DNA of 64,000 nucleotides from a virus: positions 51,416 through 115,415 of IMG/VR virus record IMGVR_UViG_3300028829_005098; one strand, 5' to 3'. Positions 8,834-18,109 of the stretch are shown piece after piece (the first letter of the stretch is position 1; every line of letters begins with the position of its first letter). The translations under genes were made by a program, and so were the position numbers. The notes beneath the pieces are model-generated. The model did no database searches. It saw nothing but the letters and a program-made list of their open reading frames with translations, and was not told the origin of the DNA.

Positions 8834-8837
8834 TATA

Positions 8838-9362
8838 CTATTCAGAATACCAATGATACAATGATGCTACTACCGCATCAAGCATATCATAATTTTTTTT
8901 ATCATAATTTTTCTTAGTATTATAGTGAGTAAATTCAGATAAATCAAGCATATTATCTAAGTTGTTCTTAACAAATGTTTTGCTATCTACACCAGATTCT
9001 CTTGATTTTCCAAAAACTGCTTTTCGCATTGTAGACACATTAATATGCTCTACTTCTATATTATACATCTCTTCTACTACATAACTTATTATAGCATTAC
9101 ACTTTGCTAACTTTACAATAGTTTGTTGACTAGTTCTTCCTCCACCAAAACCACTTAACGAGTCTTCTACAATTATAAAGCAAGGTTGCAGTCGAGTATT
9201 TTTTAACTCATCTGCAACCTTGTGTGCTTTTTTCTTTATGGAGTTTTCTTTATTAACAGAAACAAATCCTGCGTGGATTATGTTTTCTTGGGAAGATGAA
9301 AAACAATAGCCTATTGTAGTTGAACTTATATCAAGTCCGAGAGATATTGGGTTATTTGACAT
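8838..9362 (-). CDS. RuvC-like Holliday-junction resolvase
   Basis: The RNase H-like fold is visible: SLGLDISSTTIGY with D11, a second strand IIVEDSLSGFGGG with E66, and a C-terminal KNYDMLDAVVAS with D159 and D162, together the four-acid active site of the RuvC family. At 174 residues it is of normal length. It probably cuts branched DNA during recombination and before packaging. It is the first gene of the replication operon and has a well-placed sigma70-type promoter directly upstream. Confidence 0.88.
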   Translation of the reverse strand: MSNNPISLGLDISSTTIGYCFSSSQENIIHAGFVSVNKENSIKKKAHKVADELKNTRLQPCFIIVEDSLSGFGGGRTSQQTIVKLAKCNAIISYVVEEMYNIEVEHINVSTMRKAVFGKSRESGVDSKTFVKNNLDNMLDLSEFTHYNTKKNYDKKNYDMLDAVVASLYHWYSE

Positions 9363-9367
9363 ACCAA

Positions 9368-9396
9368 ATGATATGTCAAAAATTTTTAAAGGTCAA
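9368..9396 (-). promoter_or_regulatory. Sigma70-type promoter for the recombination/replication operon
   Basis: On the minus strand: -35 TTGACC (9396-9391), a 17-base spacer, -10 TATCAT (9373-9368), then only five bases to the ATG at 9362. Transcription would start at about the start codon, giving a leaderless message. Confidence 0.65.
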
Positions 9397-9398
9397 TG

Positions 9399-9989
9399 TT
9401 ATTCAACACCTGAACGTGAGTTTCCGAGAACACTTGATCCGGATGACATTGCACCTGAACCTTGAGTTGCTACAAGTGACGTCATCCATTCTTGGTATCT
9501 TTCGGTATCAAAACTTGTTCCACCACCTGAACGATAAAAACTACCTTTAGCAGCTGCTTCAGGACTACCTCCTCCGTAATCACTATAAGTTGACATACCA
9601 CGACTTATTTTGGTTGTGAATCCTGATATTGTTGATGATCCACCAAAACTATCGTTCATAGCTGCATCTACATCAGAGTTACCTCTATAAATGCCCTGTT
9701 CAGATGATTTAATTGCCTGTCCATAACCAAAGAAGTTAACACCTTGACCACGACCTGTTGCATTTGCAAATGAATTAAGTTGTGGTGCAGCCCCCGCTAT
9801 TGGTGATGGCATAGATTCTCTGTAAAATGTTCCTTTGAGTTTTCCAGGTACTCCGTTTCCTCCGAAACGACCTTCAATACCACCACGACGTCTTGAAAAT
9901 CCACTTTGAAAGTCAACAAGACCTTTCCCACTGTCTAAACTATTTGCTTTAGTTGCTCCAGTTCCCATTCTTTTATCTTCGCCTGCCAT
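9399..9989 (-). CDS. Gly/Ser-rich hypothetical (probable virion) protein
   Basis: 196 residues, very rich in Gly and Ser, with repeated GxFYR elements (GTFYRES near 53 and GSFYRSG near 150), no membrane segment and no recognised domain. A strong AGGAGA lies 8-10 bases before the ATG, better than most sites in the window, which suggests high expression. It sits at the end of the run of structural genes, just before the replication operon, so a virion role is likely but not shown. Confidence 0.75.
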   Translation of the reverse strand: MAGEDKRMGTGATKANSLDSGKGLVDFQSGFSRRRGGIEGRFGGNGVPGKLKGTFYRESMPSPIAGAAPQLNSFANATGRGQGVNFFGYGQAIKSSEQGIYRGNSDVDAAMNDSFGGSSTISGFTTKISRGMSTYSDYGGGSPEAAAKGSFYRSGGGTSFDTERYQEWMTSLVATQGSGAMSSGSSVLGNSRSGVE

Positions 9990-10052
9990 AATATTTGTCT
10001 CCTTTTTTATTTTTTAGTTAAATAAGTTTAATATAAATATACCACTATAATC

Positions 10053-13000
10053 TCAAACGTCATATTTTATCAAAAAATTTATTGGGTAATTTGGAATAAT
10101 TTTCACAGGTTTAGCAAGTTTAGCAGTCATAACTAAATCAGGACCATCATATAAACCTACGGTTGTAGCATATGGTGCTAAATAACTACCCTTTTTATCC
10201 TGCTTGTTTTTCTCTTCATAATCCAAGAAATTGTTTAATATTTTACGACCATTGTATTTTCCTGTTTTTTGATCTAAATATTCTATAATTTGATAAGCAT
10301 TGGGTCTTTTTATATTTCTATAAAACGGACTTACTAATCCATCGGTGAGTGCTTTTCCTGTTCTTCCGACAAAATATCTTGCAAGAAGTTTTGCGTCCGA
10401 TGCACCAACCACACCGTCACCGTCAATATCAAGACCATTCATACCTAAAAGTCTTAATGCATCTAGTCTATCTAGTATTTTTAAATCTTCTTCTTTTGAA
10501 TTATTATTATTTACAGTAAGGTTATTTAAAATATTCATAATAATAACATCATCTGCTTCACTAATAATAACATCATCATTTGGCCATTTGGCATCTTGCT
10601 CAAGCACTAAACTATTATCCACTTCAGCTGATGTGTCTTCTGTTTCACTTACTCGTTTAAATGAACCTAGAATATAACGATATATATAAGATAAATCAAC
10701 TATATCAAATTTTCCGTCATCTGTTACATCAAAGTCAATATCTTCAATTTCTACCGAACTTGGATTTGTACTAACATTAAACTCATGTGGATTGACTTTA
10801 CATACCACTTCATTTTCATATATAGAATTTATTCCATCAAATGAAATTTCATATCCACGCCTACCACCGAGTGAAAGCATATTGCTAAAATACTCAGTAA
10901 GTTCAGTAATAACTGCGATACCATTTTTATAAAATACATTTCCAACATAAACTCTATCTCCGTCACGAATAGTTTTTACGTCATATGATATAACCGATCC
11001 TTCAACTTGTAATTCGTTATGTTCTAAATTTCCCCAAATAATATCACCACGTTGAGAAAATACATGAGAACAATTATCAAACGACACAATGTTATCATCA
11101 CCGAAACTTGATATTTGATCTATTGGCCAATCACCAAGAACGGGATTTCCAACATAAATTCGTGTTGAACTTAAAGAAACACTTTCTCCATATTGAGTTT
11201 TGACATTGTTTTTTTCTTTAACACTAACAATTTCTTTTATTGTATAAAGATTATCAGCATCGTCTATTCTATAATATTTTGCACAACCTTGTATACTATT
11301 TCGTTTAATATTATATATAAATTCTATTTCCTCGGTTGGATCAAACAAATGTCCAATCGTTTTTACAAAGAAACAAATCTTACTATTTTCAAATTTGGTT
11401 TTATCACGATATACACCACGTGTAAGTGTTCCGTTTCCGTCTGTATCTATATAGTTTTTTTCGGAATAAATAAATGATGCTCGTATTTCAAAGTCAGAGA
11501 TAGTTTCTAAGTCAATATCTGTAATTGATTTTGTATCAATGCATATCATCATGTCTACTTGATTCAAACCTAGATATTCATATTCAAAAGATGTAAATAA
11601 ACTTTGGACAACTGTATAAAATTCTTCCGAATTATTTTCTACTCCAAGTTTATAATCAGGAATTTTAAATTCTTTGCCTTCGTTTAATATCTGTATTCTA
11701 CTTTGGTCTGTACATGGTGATCCAATTAATAAATCATTTCCTATTAACGATACATCACAACCGAATTTATTATTGTATCTCCGTTCAACATCATCGTCTT
11801 CGTATATCTTTCTTATATAATTTAATGTATTATCTTCAATCTTATACATCCACACAGATCCTGCTGAGAAAGAAATTCCCTGCGTTAACTCTACATCCGT
11901 GTCTACATATTTCCTATCATTTGAATCTCCGATGAATATATACTTTCCATTAGTTTCAAGTGATGTACCAAAGTTACTATATTTATTTTCAAAATATTTA
12001 TATGGATATTTTACCATATCTTTTCTAGATTCTACATTTACTATCTTTGGATTTATTGAAAAACTAATTACAGATGGTGTTCCCACTAAAAATGATCCCA
12101 AATATCTGCCTATATATATATTATGGTCTCCTGCGTCAATATCATCAAATTTAATTGTAAATTTGTTTGAACTATCTATAACATTTCCATTGTGTAAAAT
12201 TCTACTATTATACTTATCCGTTCCTTCACCGAATAGTTTATCTATTCTATATATAAATCCTTTACCGGTGGATTCTGCAACCTGCTTTGTTTCCACTTCA
12301 ATAGTTATTGAATCATCATTAACTTCATACTTTATTTTATTAAAATAGTCTTGAGATAAAATTAACTTACTTGAATCGTAGTTGTAAATTTCATTCTTAT
12401 AAAATGACTGAATATGTTTCCAAATATCGCAACTTCCTGTTTCAGATGGTCTTTTTCTAAATAAATATGCTTTTTTGTCATCGGTGTCAGGTGTAGTAGA
12501 TAATAAAACATCACCAAACAGTTTTACCTTTTGTCCGAGTTTCTGTGACCCACTTGCTCTTACAATTGAAACAAGTTCCCATGTAACATCACCTATTCCA
12601 TATTTTGGTGTTTTGTTACCATTCTGAAATTCATGGTATTCAGGTATAGGAAAGTTTGTTTCAAACCCGAATGATGCTATATCTTCTTCCGAATCAAATT
12701 TTGATATTGTGTTTTCCTCACATTCATCAGGTTCACTTCCGAAATAAGTTAATTCATATTCAGACGGAGATGCATTTGTTATTTTCCAACGATGTGTATT
12801 TTCATTTAGTTCTTTTAACTTATCGCAGACAGGATAACCTTTGTATATATTTTCTATATCATTAAAACAATATCCACTATACGAATCATTTATTCTATAC
12901 CAAGGTGTATTTTCATCTCTTAGTTTCTTTTCAAAAATATATATAGCACCTTCATCATTATACATACCAGGTGCCCCGATTGCCATAAAGTTACCATATA

Positions 13001-14180
13001 TTGAAATAGACGAACCAAATAATGAACCAGGATCACCTTCTAGTATATTGGTCATTCCCCAGTTTTCCGAACCACCCTTGTCTATGTCATATAAAAAAAC
13101 ATGACCCTGTCTTGATTCATTACAATCACCGTGAATGTGAGATCGAGGTGAACCAATTGCACAAGTCCCATTTTTTAATTCAACCGCACTTCCAAATTCA
13201 TCGTTTATTGAATAGTTTTTTCCACCGAGTATTTTACCAAGTTCTGTAACAAGAAATCCACTTGAGTTTAATTCCGATTCTTCAATTAACCCCTGTTGTG
13301 TAAATGGACACTTAAATTCACGAACACTTCTAAATTCCTTTGTGTTTTCATCGTATCTAAATAAACTAGCTGTTCCTGTTAAATAGTCACTTGGAGAATC
13401 TTGATACATAGGTGCTCCTGATAAAACATAATCTCCATCCGATGCCATCACACTCCCAACACTCATATCAGACGAATTAAAATTTTCATCTGTGTATTTA
13501 AAGTTTAATCTGTCAGAGTTGCTTCTAGTTATTTTTTTAATTTCATTGAATGAGTTACCACTTATTACCAAGTTGGTTGACCCATCATCCACGATTTCAA
13601 TAACACCATATGGTGAAGAATAGTCTGTAATTCTAAAGTTGTTTGGTTTTATTTTTTCACCAAACTGATTTTTGGAAAACTCAATAACTAAAATATCATC
13701 TTTAATAATACGTCTTTCGTATTTATCTTTTATGTTACCAAACGCATCACTCTCACTATCATCTACTTTGTATTGTCCTGTTTCCGAACCAAATACCATC
13801 AATGGATTTTTGACGTCGGTTTCGTTTTCATAAATACCATAGTTGTTATAGAATAAATGTTTTACAGAATTATATACATTTCTATAATATGTTCCGTCTA
13901 TATTTATTGGTTCTTTTGTTTCATCATAAAAAATATGATTATGCGGATAAAAAGTACCATCTATTCGTTTTCCCCTACGAATTTTTACTTTAGTATTATT
14001 TGCATTTTGTTCGGTTGCGAGACTTTGTGCTTCGTTTAGAACTAAAGGTATTCTATCACCATCAAGGTTAGTTTGTTCAAGAGAAATTCCACCAAGAGAA
14101 TTTATTGTTGAATACTTCCAAGATTTATTAGATTTGAATTTCCTAACTACCTTGTCAGAAACCTTTAGATTTTTAATCAT
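10053..14180 (-). CDS. Very large virion adhesin: seven FG-GAP propeller blades plus dockerin-like Ca2+ repeats
   Basis: 1375 residues. FG-GAP-type blades (F/LG-x-S/A-V ... G-x-x-x-x-I/V-G-A/S/D-P) start near residues 242, 326, 384, 546, 732, 804 and 994, seven in all, as in the integrin alpha propeller. Near the C-terminus two dockerin/EF-hand-like loops occur: DVTDDGKFDIVDL (about 1151) and DIDGDGVVGASDA (about 1251), with a weaker copy between. The last 35 residues (TTVGLYDGPDLVMTAKLAKP...) repeat the C-terminal module of the next gene upstream. These families bind ligands through calcium-dependent loops, so a tail-fibre or baseplate adhesin is likely. The placement among structural genes supports this; the ligand is unknown. 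Confidence 0.85.
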   Translation of the reverse strand: MIKNLKVSDKVVRKFKSNKSWKYSTINSLGGISLEQTNLDGDRIPLVLNEAQSLATEQNANNTKVKIRRGKRIDGTFYPHNHIFYDETKEPINIDGTYYRNVYNSVKHLFYNNYGIYENETDVKNPLMVFGSETGQYKVDDSESDAFGNIKDKYERRIIKDDILVIEFSKNQFGEKIKPNNFRITDYSSPYGVIEIVDDGSTNLVISGNSFNEIKKITRSNSDRLNFKYTDENFNSSDMSVGSVMASDGDYVLSGAPMYQDSPSDYLTGTASLFRYDENTKEFRSVREFKCPFTQQGLIEESELNSSGFLVTELGKILGGKNYSINDEFGSAVELKNGTCAIGSPRSHIHGDCNESRQGHVFLYDIDKGGSENWGMTNILEGDPGSLFGSSISIYGNFMAIGAPGMYNDEGAIYIFEKKLRDENTPWYRINDSYSGYCFNDIENIYKGYPVCDKLKELNENTHRWKITNASPSEYELTYFGSEPDECEENTISKFDSEEDIASFGFETNFPIPEYHEFQNGNKTPKYGIGDVTWELVSIVRASGSQKLGQKVKLFGDVLLSTTPDTDDKKAYLFRKRPSETGSCDIWKHIQSFYKNEIYNYDSSKLILSQDYFNKIKYEVNDDSITIEVETKQVAESTGKGFIYRIDKLFGEGTDKYNSRILHNGNVIDSSNKFTIKFDDIDAGDHNIYIGRYLGSFLVGTPSVISFSINPKIVNVESRKDMVKYPYKYFENKYSNFGTSLETNGKYIFIGDSNDRKYVDTDVELTQGISFSAGSVWMYKIEDNTLNYIRKIYEDDDVERRYNNKFGCDVSLIGNDLLIGSPCTDQSRIQILNEGKEFKIPDYKLGVENNSEEFYTVVQSLFTSFEYEYLGLNQVDMMICIDTKSITDIDLETISDFEIRASFIYSEKNYIDTDGNGTLTRGVYRDKTKFENSKICFFVKTIGHLFDPTEEIEFIYNIKRNSIQGCAKYYRIDDADNLYTIKEIVSVKEKNNVKTQYGESVSLSSTRIYVGNPVLGDWPIDQISSFGDDNIVSFDNCSHVFSQRGDIIWGNLEHNELQVEGSVISYDVKTIRDGDRVYVGNVFYKNGIAVITELTEYFSNMLSLGGRRGYEISFDGINSIYENEVVCKVNPHEFNVSTNPSSVEIEDIDFDVTDDGKFDIVDLSYIYRYILGSFKRVSETEDTSAEVDNSLVLEQDAKWPNDDVIISEADDVIIMNILNNLTVNNNNSKEEDLKILDRLDALRLLGMNGLDIDGDGVVGASDAKLLARYFVGRTGKALTDGLVSPFYRNIKRPNAYQIIEYLDQKTGKYNGRKILNNFLDYEEKNKQDKKGSYLAPYATTVGLYDGPDLVMTAKLAKPVKIIPNYPINFLIKYDV

Positions 14181-14191
14181 AAATATAAATA

Positions 14192-14199
14192 TATTTATA
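14192..14199 (-). promoter_or_regulatory. Possible T4-type late promoter (TATAAATA)
   Basis: TATAAATA on the minus strand, 11 bases before the ATG at 14180 of the large adhesin gene. The gap is AT-rich and the motif can arise by chance, so this is weak. It fits the presence of a gp55-like late sigma factor in the same genome. Confidence 0.3.
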
Positions 14200-14212
14200 T
14201 TTAATTATTCAG

Positions 14213-15709
14213 TTAGAAATCTAGTTTGACTTTAATTAATGTCTCAGTATCAAAACTTTTTAAAACAGGAACACTTAATTTAGCAACTGCAACTAACTCA
14301 TTATTTTCAGTATATAGTCCTATTGTAGTAATATATGTTTTTGGATCATTTGCAAATGCGTCAAATCTAAGTCTTCCGGTAAAATACTCAAGAGGCAATC
14401 CGTTGGATGTTGCTAATTCTCTTGCTTCTTTATTTTGGAATATATAAGTTGGATTATTACTATAATTAAAATCAGAATTTCTTACACGAATAAAATAATG
14501 CTTTGATGGAATTAGTTCGCTGCTTCTACTTTTAAAGTCACCACCCAATTTGAACATATAAAATAGTTTCATAAAGTTTTGGTGATTTCTTTCAATACCG
14601 AACTTTACGTCATCAGAGTAATCAGAACTAGAAGAATCCTGATCAACTGATCCATACCATGAAATAACCCTTCCACAATTTTCTTCTCGTTTTGGAAATA
14701 TATTACTCTTGGTTGGTGTAAACCATTCATCATACCATTGCTCAATTCGTGAACCGAATTCGCATGAAAGAGCATATGGATTTAAAATAACAAGACCGAG
14801 GTCAGGATATAATAGTCCGAAACCTTCACCAGAACCTTCACCTGTTCCAACCGCATACTTATCAGACTCCTGTGGATTTCCGTCTGCAAGTGTTCCTTTT
14901 ATTATGTTAAAAGATTTTTCTACTTTTTTCTCTCCCGTAGTTGATAGTAGTGTTTGTTCATATCGTGAATCATCACGGAATGTCTGTGTGAATGTCTTTT
15001 CAATAAACTCACTGTTTCCATTTTCCTCATACGAAAATCTTGCAGTTAATGCAAGAGTGAATTCTAAATTTCCTTCATCAATTTTTTCTTTTAATGCAGA
15101 AGATGCAAAATTTAATACAAAAATAGAATCTCTATTTTTACCCGAAAGACTTGCATTATCGGATGTGAATGTAAATTGATCATCACCTGGTCCTAATAAT
15201 ATGTTTCTATATTGAGAATAAATTGCTTTTGTTACAGATGCGGTTTTTGTGCCTCTACGACTTCCGTATCCATTTTTATTTCCATAAGAAATGGAGAATT
15301 GTAGTTCAGAGTTTTCATTTTCAAGTTCACCGATAGTCGGTTCTTCATTATATACATTTACATAGTAGTCACCGTATCTAATCTGATGCCAAAATCCTTC
15401 ATGGTAATTACTTGTAACATCTGTGGTTGGGTTGTAGTCCTGTATTAGAAACTTAGAATCAAAATTTGTATAATCTGGACTTGCAACATAATTACCTTCG
15501 GTGAGTTCATCTGAACCAAGACTTATTAAATCAGAGTTATCTTCTTCTGTGCCTGCACCTGATTTTACATATTTAGTTAATTCTGAACTTACTTCTCTTT
15601 CGTCAAAATACATTCCAATAAGTTGAAATCCTTCCGAGAAACTTCCTGTGGAAATTTTTTGTGACCTACCGAATACTTTATCGGCATCTTCTATTTGTTT
15701 ATAGATCAT
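14213..15709 (-). CDS. Virion structural protein with shared C-terminal TTIGLY module
   Basis: 498 residues, beta-rich, without a recognised enzyme motif. The C-terminus reads TYITTIGLYTENNELVAVAKLS followed by an alternating strand ending KVKLDF. The same pattern closes the 1375-residue adhesin next door, so this is a reusable end module, perhaps for docking to the baseplate. The preceding segment (SKHYFIRVRN...EYFTGRLRFDAF) also looks conserved for this class of large-phage structural proteins. The start overlaps the stop of the upstream gene (15706-15709). Confidence 0.8.
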   Translation of the reverse strand: MIYKQIEDADKVFGRSQKISTGSFSEGFQLIGMYFDEREVSSELTKYVKSGAGTEEDNSDLISLGSDELTEGNYVASPDYTNFDSKFLIQDYNPTTDVTSNYHEGFWHQIRYGDYYVNVYNEEPTIGELENENSELQFSISYGNKNGYGSRRGTKTASVTKAIYSQYRNILLGPGDDQFTFTSDNASLSGKNRDSIFVLNFASSALKEKIDEGNLEFTLALTARFSYEENGNSEFIEKTFTQTFRDDSRYEQTLLSTTGEKKVEKSFNIIKGTLADGNPQESDKYAVGTGEGSGEGFGLLYPDLGLVILNPYALSCEFGSRIEQWYDEWFTPTKSNIFPKREENCGRVISWYGSVDQDSSSSDYSDDVKFGIERNHQNFMKLFYMFKLGGDFKSRSSELIPSKHYFIRVRNSDFNYSNNPTYIFQNKEARELATSNGLPLEYFTGRLRFDAFANDPKTYITTIGLYTENNELVAVAKLSVPVLKSFDTETLIKVKLDF

Positions 15710-16365
15710 AGTGAGTCAGATACTCCACTTTCTGCGATTGAATCAGTAAGAACTCTTACTGGAATTGTTACTGAACCACCACTTTCGTTTCCAATTATTG
15801 TAAGTGTTGCGGTTCTATCTTTGTCAATAGATGCATTGGGTCTAAATGTAAAATTTAATCCAACAACCGTTTGTGCTTGTTCACTTGAAGTATCACCCAA
15901 AAATAATGCCGAAGATGATGCAACGGTTCCCTCTACACCTTCACCTGTTAAAGTTCCTACTCGTCTATCACTTAAAACCGCAGTATAACCAAGAGTTGTA
16001 TTATACACCGGATCAGTTGTCGGAGAAATAGTAACCGTACCGTTATAGTTTTTATCAAGTGTGATGCTTTGTTGTCCAAGTTTGATAAGAGGAATATATT
16101 GAGTTCCAGGTGGTAGTGTTACAAGTTTATATTTCAATGCTTGTGTTTCATCAGTAAGTGGTTCAAATACTGGTAGACTTCTTATAGCCGCATCATAATA
16201 TTGTGTTCCTGCAGGGTGGTTTGGATCATACAATGTATAATCTATTTCATCGTCTGCTAGAGCAAAGCTTGTAATATTGAGGCCAGATTCAGATGCAAGT
16301 AATTCTCTTCCCCTTTTTGTTAAAGTTGCTTCAACCGTAATTGTCTCGTTATTTAAGTAACCCAT
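15706..16365 (-). CDS. Virion structural protein (219 aa)
   Basis: The N-terminus (ITVEATLTKRGRELLASES then ITSFALADDEIDYTLYD) matches a type seen in tail and baseplate-associated proteins of large marine phages, where a TKRGRELL helix is followed by FALADDEIDY. The rest is beta-rich, ending in an Ig-like stretch (FTFRPNASIDKDRTATLTIIG). It overlaps the following structural gene and is followed by the adhesin genes, so it probably forms part of the same tail sub-assembly. The exact role is unknown. Confidence 0.78.
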   Translation of the reverse strand: MGYLNNETITVEATLTKRGRELLASESGLNITSFALADDEIDYTLYDPNHPAGTQYYDAAIRSLPVFEPLTDETQALKYKLVTLPPGTQYIPLIKLGQQSITLDKNYNGTVTISPTTDPVYNTTLGYTAVLSDRRVGTLTGEGVEGTVASSSALFLGDTSSEQAQTVVGLNFTFRPNASIDKDRTATLTIIGNESGGSVTIPVRVLTDSIAESGVSDSL

Positions 16366-16403
16366 ATTAAATATATATATTCAGTTAGTTCTAATTTAAT
16401 AAA

Positions 16404-16411
16404 TATTTATA
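16404..16411 (-). promoter_or_regulatory. Possible T4-type late promoter (TATAAATA)
   Basis: TATAAATA on the minus strand, 38 bases before the ATG at 16365, in a 78-base gap between structural genes. The spacing is typical for a late promoter with a short leader. The gap is AT-rich, so the match could be chance. Confidence 0.38.
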
Positions 16412-16443
16412 TATCTATATTTTAATCGATAAAATAAGAAATG

Positions 16444-18108
16444 TCATTCCATTTCTCGCATTTCACCAGAAAAAGTCATAAATTTACTATCTGCGAACGT
16501 TCTTGTTCCATCGTTTACACCACCCTTTATTGTAAATTTCTGCTCATTTAGTGATTCTTGTGTTTGTGATAACAATACCTGTTGTAGCATTTGTCCTGAA
16601 TCTAATTGTTGTTGTGTTCTTGTATTATAGAAATTACTTGATTCAATATATTCTTCATCTTGCATATAATAAAAATTTAATCCATCGTATTGATTTGGTT
16701 TTACAGAAGGAATAGTTTTTCTAATTGGTTCAAATGGTTTAGTACGACTTGTGTTATACAAATAAGATAATTCTGATTTTGCTTCTTGTCCTATTTCTAC
16801 ATCTCCATAATCAAGTATTTCCGAAAAAACAAATACACTATCAACATCACCACTAAATCTTCCAACTTCTAAATTCTTTAAGTTTGCTAAATCACGTTCG
16901 TGTCCTTCGTCAATTGATGCTCTATAAATATTATCTACAAATAATCTTGCTATTCCAGACGGATATAACATTAACACCAACCAAGTCCATTTATTTTTTT
17001 CAATTGTTACATCCTCAAATGTATTATCCATATACGACCATGTGCTAGTTCCATCTGTTAAATCTTTTTTTGTATTTTTCCATGTATAACCAATTGTTCC
17101 TGTTATTGTTTCATCTCCTTCTTCTCCATTTGTATTTACAATCAACGCACATCTAGTATTTTGTTCTGGTGTATTTTTGAGCATAGAAGTTTTTGTGGAT
17201 GTGTAAGATGAAGTCGATGTAGGAGTTGGTGAGGGTGTGGGTGTGGGTGTTGGTGTGGGTGTTGTTATTGTAGGGTTAGTTCCGATAATTGTAGATGAAG
17301 GTTTTGATTCACCTACAAATTTTACCCATAGTGCGAATGTTAAAGCATTTGTTTCTATTGATGAACCACTTTTTTGTTCAATATACTCACTTGGATTATA
17401 TAGTTCAACATCTTCAACATTTGTAATATCATTTCCAAGTGATGCAAATGTTGATAATCCACGATTTTCTCCAGAATCTTTTATATGACCATGTAAATGA
17501 CCTGTTCTACCGTGGGTTGATAAATCTTTAACTCTGTAATGATTCCTAAAATCTGCATGAATTGCTGTTTTAGTAGGTGTGGGTGTTCTTGTGGGTGACG
17601 GAGTTGGTGTATTTGTGGGTGTGGGTGTTCTTGTGGGTGACGGAGTTGGTGTATTTGTGGGTGTGGGTGTTCTCGTGTGACTTGGAGTAAAAGTAGGAGT
17701 TTTACTTGGACTTGGTGTTGGTGTTTGTTGTGTAATTTCTGCACTCTGCGTTGTTAGATCTGCAATACCAATCCAACAGGTGTTATCAAGTGGTAAACTA
17801 TCATCACCATCGTCTATTAATGATAATTTTAAAGTAACTTCAGACGTATCACTTACATCGTTTCTTTCTACTTTTAATCCGTCGAAACTTAATATAACCG
17901 ATTTATCTTGTTCTAATTTTATATTAAAGGACGAACCAAATTCAGTAAGTAATCTTACATTTTTTGAAAACCCAATCTTAAATAAGGCATCTACAAACAA
18001 ACCGGATACAGTTGCAAGATCATCACCAAACTTCAAATACTTAATTTCATCGTCTCCGATTGTTGATTCAAATACATTAAAATTTTCAGAATTTATACAT
18101 TCACCCAT
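16444..18108 (-). CDS. LamG/concanavalin-like virion protein with Pro-Thr-rich linkers
   Basis: An N-terminal beta domain (1-125) is followed by a Pro-Thr linker with PSPTRTPTPT repeats (about 130-182), then a LamG-type jelly roll (LTFALWVKFVG about 250, WTWLVLMLYPSGIARLFVDN about 370, LEVGRFSGDVDSVFVFSEIL about 410). A second Pro-Thr tract (about 282-300) interrupts the LamG domain between strands, and a helical C-terminus follows. The linker DNA holds two exact 42-base copies. LamG domains bind glycans or proteins, so this is probably a receptor-binding or decorating tail protein. It is separated by one base from the giant gene upstream. Confidence 0.82.
   Translation of the reverse strand: MGECINSENFNVFESTIGDDEIKYLKFGDDLATVSGLFVDALFKIGFSKNVRLLTEFGSSFNIKLEQDKSVILSFDGLKVERNDVSDTSEVTLKLSLIDDGDDSLPLDNTCWIGIADLTTQSAEITQQTPTPSPSKTPTFTPSHTRTPTPTNTPTPSPTRTPTPTNTPTPSPTRTPTPTKTAIHADFRNHYRVKDLSTHGRTGHLHGHIKDSGENRGLSTFASLGNDITNVEDVELYNPSEYIEQKSGSSIETNALTFALWVKFVGESKPSSTIIGTNPTITTPTPTPTPTPSPTPTSTSSYTSTKTSMLKNTPEQNTRCALIVNTNGEEGDETITGTIGYTWKNTKKDLTDGTSTWSYMDNTFEDVTIEKNKWTWLVLMLYPSGIARLFVDNIYRASIDEGHERDLANLKNLEVGRFSGDVDSVFVFSEILDYGDVEIGQEAKSELSYLYNTSRTKPFEPIRKTIPSVKPNQYDGLNFYYMQDEEYIESSNFYNTRTQQQLDSGQMLQQVLLSQTQESLNEQKFTIKGGVNDGTRTFADSKFMTFSGEMREME
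17581..17664. repeat. Exact 42-bp tandem repeat (2 copies) in a Pro-Thr linker
   Basis: Plus-strand positions 17581-17622 and 17623-17664 are identical, and a third, diverged partial copy follows from 17665. The unit is 14 codons, so gain or loss keeps the frame and changes linker length. Confidence 0.9.
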
Positions 18109-18109
18109 T

